From contig DASZPH010000066.1 in the NCBI GenBank assembly GCA_035550375.1, forward strand, positions 196,308 to 260,307: a DNA stretch of 64,000 nucleotides. The letters are read 5' to 3'. The position numbers and the translations under genes were made by a program. Within the stretch, counting starts at the first letter, position 1, and each line of letters opens with the position of its first letter. Shown here one piece after another: positions 61,640-64,000 of this stretch. This DNA comes from DASSFG01 sp035550375. Lineage in GTDB: Bacteria > Planctomycetota > Planctomycetia > Pirellulales > JAICIG01. The notes under the pieces are model-generated. The model had not been told where the DNA came from and did not search any database. It saw only the letters and a program-made list of their open reading frames with translations.

Positions 61640-61682
61640 GGACGTGCGGGGCCGCGCTGCTTCACATCAACCGGAGGCCACT

Positions 61683-62177
61683 GTGAACACCGAGTGCCGA
61701 CTTGCAAAGCTGGAGTCCCAGAACAGGATGCTTAAGGTGGTGGCCTTTGCGGCGCTTGTCGCGGCCACTTTGCCGTGGGCGATGGGAAGCGACGAGGCAA
61801 TCAAGGAAGAGGTGAGAGCCAAGCGCTTCACCTTGGTCAACGACGAGGGGTCGCCGCGGGGAACGTGGGCCTTCGACCAAGGCACGAAGACCGTCAGCTT
61901 CAGCATGGAATCAGGCGCCACGTTGCCCTCCGTTGTGCTGGCGTCGTCACCGGAGCAGTCGACGGTTCGACTGCTCAGCGGCCGCAACCAACCGGTCGCC
62001 GACTTTCCCGCCCGCAAAGGGCCGCAACCGGCGGATGCGGACATTTCCCTGACGGCAGGCAGGGACGACCGCGCGACGATGAAGGTGAACGACGGGGACG
62101 TAATCATCTTCCACAACGGCAAACCGACGTTCTTCGCGCCACCAAAAACCTCGATCCTGCCAGCGACGGACAACTAG
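61683..62177 (+). CDS. Small exported protein with coiled-coil start
   Basis: 164 residues from GTG 61683 (VNTECRLAKLESQNRMLKVV), chosen for GGAGG at 61673-61677. A short helical start leads into a signal-like segment (VVAFAALVAATLPWAMGSD), then repeats of beta-rich motif (KRFTLVNDEGSPRGTWAFDQGTKTVSFSM), resembling small planctomycete stalk or envelope proteins. Function unknown. Confidence 0.6.
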   Translation: MNTECRLAKLESQNRMLKVVAFAALVAATLPWAMGSDEAIKEEVRAKRFTLVNDEGSPRGTWAFDQGTKTVSFSMESGATLPSVVLASSPEQSTVRLLSGRNQPVADFPARKGPQPADADISLTAGRDDRATMKVNDGDVIIFHNGKPTFFAPPKTSILPATDN

Positions 62178-62230
62178 CGGAATGTTCACGGGCTAGAGCC
62201 TGCTCGGTCCAGAATCTTACCCCGCCCCCT

Positions 62231-62689
62231 ATGAGCCGGTTCCAATTCAGTTTAAGGTCGCTGCTTGTGGCGGCGCTGGTTTTACCGCTGGCCGGATGCT
62301 GGATCTTGCGGTCGAGACAGGCGGCAAACGCGGCCCACGACTACCTGGCGGTCGCATCCGCACACAATGTGGGGACGGCAACGTTCCAACAGGTTTACGA
62401 TTGCTCGTGCCGCCTGCGGGATGCCGAGCTTGCCACCCCCTTCGCGAATCGCCGCGCAACGCTGATCGGGTACCTGAATCGCTTGGCGCACCTCGAAGAG
62501 AGCGAAAAAGGGATGCTCATGTACGCCACGCTGGGGGAAGGGATGATCGAGGTGCTGAACGCGAGAATCCCAGCGCTCCGCGCCGAGCGGCAAGCCCTCG
62601 AAGAAGAATTAGGCGTGAAGGCGAATCCTGTGCTCGGTGGCGGCCACGAGCCTGGAACGCTGGCCGCGATACTCGAGGTTGATCCGTAG
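62231..62689 (+). CDS. Small lipoprotein
   Basis: 152 residues from ATG 62231 (MSRFQFSLRSLLVAALVLPLAGC). The opening FQFSLRSLLVAALVLP is the small planctomycete signal type with lipobox LAGC at Cys23. The mature part is helical (ANAAHDYLAVASAHNVGTAT ... LRAERQALEEELG). No function recognised. Confidence 0.65.
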   Translation: MSRFQFSLRSLLVAALVLPLAGCWILRSRQAANAAHDYLAVASAHNVGTATFQQVYDCSCRLRDAELATPFANRRATLIGYLNRLAHLEESEKGMLMYATLGEGMIEVLNARIPALRAERQALEEELGVKANPVLGGGHEPGTLAAILEVDP

Positions 62690-62755
62690 CTTCAGCCTTT
62701 CGGCCGGGCATAGCGACCGCCGATCGCGACGCCATACCCCGCTTGCGCCCGTCGC

Positions 62756-62995
62756 TCACTCCATCGAGTGCTTGGCGACGAGTCCGCCAAACGGAATCCT
62801 TTCGACACTAATGTTCTCGGAACGCCGGAGGAATTCCGTAGCGAGGCGCAGTTTATGCGCCAAATACGCACGCTTCGCGCGAGAACGCACGCAAGAACCG
62901 TCGGGACGCGCGACAAAATGATACAACGCAACTTGTGATTCCAAATGGTGTCGAAAAGCGGCAACCGCGCGCTCCGCCGACCCTTTGACTCGCAT
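62756..62995 (-). CDS. Possible small basic protein, uncertain
   Basis: 79 residues from ATG 62995 (MRVKGSAERAVAAFRHHLES). Helical, basic (RSRAKRAYLAHKLRLATEFLRR), ending GGLVAKHSME. It lies in the 422-base gap 62690-63111 that otherwise holds no gene, and the other frames there look worse. No SD or promoter supports it. Confidence 0.35.
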   Translation of the reverse strand: MRVKGSAERAVAAFRHHLESQVALYHFVARPDGSCVRSRAKRAYLAHKLRLATEFLRRSENISVERIPFGGLVAKHSME

Positions 62996-63111
62996 TTGGT
63001 TCCTCGAACCGTCTCTCATACACTTCTGTCGCTTGTCTGGGTGCGGCGTGCCGTCGCGGCCGAGAACATCGCGCCTTTTAAACCGCTCTTTTAACCCGGA
63101 GGTATCGACCC

Positions 63112-63546
63112 ATGCTTCGCAAGAACGTCATCATTACAGGGCTGGTAGCAACGTGCGGCCTCGGACTGCTGTATTTCGTTGACGCAGCAATCGCTCAGAA
63201 GACTAAGGGGAAAACTCGACCCGCCGCCACGAAGCAATTGATGAAGGGTATCATGCAGCCCAACTGCGCGGGTCTGGGCGCCTCACTGAAGGACGCCGGC
63301 CCTGCCGACGAGGACGCCTGGAGTCTTGCCGAGATGCAAGCGGCGTGCCTCAACGAGATGAGCTATTTGCTGATGGACGACGGCCGATGTCCGGACGGCG
63401 AGTGGGCCAACGCCGCCAAGGCCCTCCGCGCCGGCAGCGAGGCAACGCTCAAGGCACTGGAGGATAAAGACGTCAATGCGGCTCAAGCGGCGTTCAAGCA
63501 GGTGACCGGTGCCTGCGCGGCCTGCCACAAGGTCCACAAGAAATAG
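63112..63546 (+). CDS. Exported c-type cytochrome (class II-like)
   Basis: 144 residues with a signal peptide (VIITGLVATCGLGLLYFVDAAIAQ) and a single heme site near the C-terminus, CAACHK at Cys135, Cys138 and His139, with the four-helix class II layout (MQAACLNEMSYLL, AANAAKALRAGSEATLKALED). Such proteins are monoheme, periplasmic. SD GGAGG lies upstream of the ATG. It is monocistronic here. Redox partner unknown. Confidence 0.85.
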   Translation: MLRKNVIITGLVATCGLGLLYFVDAAIAQKTKGKTRPAATKQLMKGIMQPNCAGLGASLKDAGPADEDAWSLAEMQAACLNEMSYLLMDDGRCPDGEWANAAKALRAGSEATLKALEDKDVNAAQAAFKQVTGACAACHKVHKK

Positions 63547-64000
63547 CGAATCTGGGCCGTCCCCCCAAGCTGATCCCAGCCTCGCACCTTCATTGAAGTG
63601 GGAGGCCTAAAGGTGTCTGGAGGCCTACAAGGGGCGTGCCACCCGCCGTTCCCTCTGGCGCGGTCTAATAGCCCTATGAGCGCTCATAGGGCGATCCTGG
63701 GGGGGGCCATGGGGTATCGGACCGCGCCGCAAATGCTGGGGCAAGACCGGGCACAGGCTGCCGCTCCTGGCAGAATCGCGGTAAATTGACCGCAACGGGA
63801 AAGTCGCGGGGTTGCAAACCGCATCGGTCGGCCCGCCAAAGGAAAAGTCATCACGAGCCATGGGTGCATAAGGTGATTTGATTTTTAGGCAGCGCAGGCC
63901 AGTGGATCCTGGTCGGCAGTCGATCTTCGGTAAAAAGGGGAACCGGGGCGATTGAGGATCCATTGGCTGAGTCGGTCGTCGTCGCCTAAAGCCGCAGCCC
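63547..64000. other. Terminal 454-base region
   Basis: Beyond the palindrome at 63671-63692 I see no gene. The window ends before any downstream coding region is recognisable, so this stretch may be the leader of a gene outside the window. Confidence 0.4.
63664..63692. promoter_or_regulatory. TCTAAT box followed by a perfect 22-bp palindrome
   Basis: TCTAAT at 63664-63669 in the GCGGTCTAAT context, then GCCCTATGAGC at 63671-63681 and GCTCATAGGGC at 63682-63692, a perfect dyad with no loop. A repressor dimer bound here would cover the expected start site. The following frame (ATG 63709, 26 codons to 63789) is not a convincing gene. Confidence 0.5.

Noticed and set aside
63709..63789. 26-residue gene after the 22-bp palindrome
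   Set aside because: Preceded by a G-run rather than an SD and has no recognisable sequence pattern.

Overview
The window is GC-rich chromosomal DNA that reads as a planctomycete, most likely of the Pirellulales type. This rests on family content: a DUF1552/DUF1587-1592-1588-1585 pair with CxxCH motifs, an H-x-x-x-N-V-L-x-x-D-x-H pseudopilin-like protein fused to an anti-sigma-like N-terminus, a CRTAC1/ASPIC-type repeat protein, several small 'RPQFSLK' and 'MRFSLRWLFG' membrane proteins, a MOFRL glycerate kinase, and many palindromic intergenic repeats. No database search was run; names come from recognised motifs and families. I saw no rRNA, tRNA or CRISPR array.

Layout. 1-5000: a short receiver/HisKA pair, nadC, a ComEA-like protein and an S9A prolyl oligopeptidase. 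5143-10700 is accessory: a FitAB/VapBC-type toxin-antitoxin pair, an array of twelve 10-bp TGGCAG units, an antitoxin-like gene whose toxin survives only as its first codons, and a Res helicase fused by an apparent deletion to the 3' half of its methyltransferase. 10821-16778 is a compact one-strand operon: PspA/IM30-like protein, two-lobed AAA+ ATPase, lysine-tailed small protein, membrane-anchored substrate-binding protein fused to an OmpA domain, and an ABC permease with no ABC ATPase beside it. I regard this as the best candidate for an undescribed system. 16948-21186: a Uma2 nuclease convergent with a 1153-residue hybrid kinase. 21387-24390: small lipoproteins, membrane proteins, a frameshifted gene and repeated promoter-like motifs. 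24435-30509: the DUF1552/DUF1592 pair, a coiled-coil HTH protein and larC.

30816-40758 holds an ABC exporter, a DtxR-type regulator, an Rpn nuclease and the conserved run dnaX-ybaB-recR-rpoN-rluA. dnaX carries a ten-A tract positioned to give a short gamma-like product. 41173-50158: an S49 peptidase homologue lacking the usual serine, an HExxH protein, an ECF sigma factor with its fusion-type anti-sigma candidate, an NCS2 permease, an ABC-F ATPase and an APC permease. 50173-57485: a redoxin remnant, a radical SAM enzyme, a 27-residue lysine-rich peptide gene, a glycerate kinase and the CRTAC1-like giant. 57830-64000: a secreted small protein, a complete NitT/TauT-type ABC transporter, small exported proteins and a cytochrome c.

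Repeats recur across the window: an AGCCCGGATTATTCAC-bounded element (two clear copies, two partial), a TATCCGAGAACCGGC hairpin (three copies, at or near stop codons), CCCTCTCCC/GGGAGAGGG palindromes inside coding sequence, and a GCGGTCTAAT promoter-like motif (four copies) near short genes.
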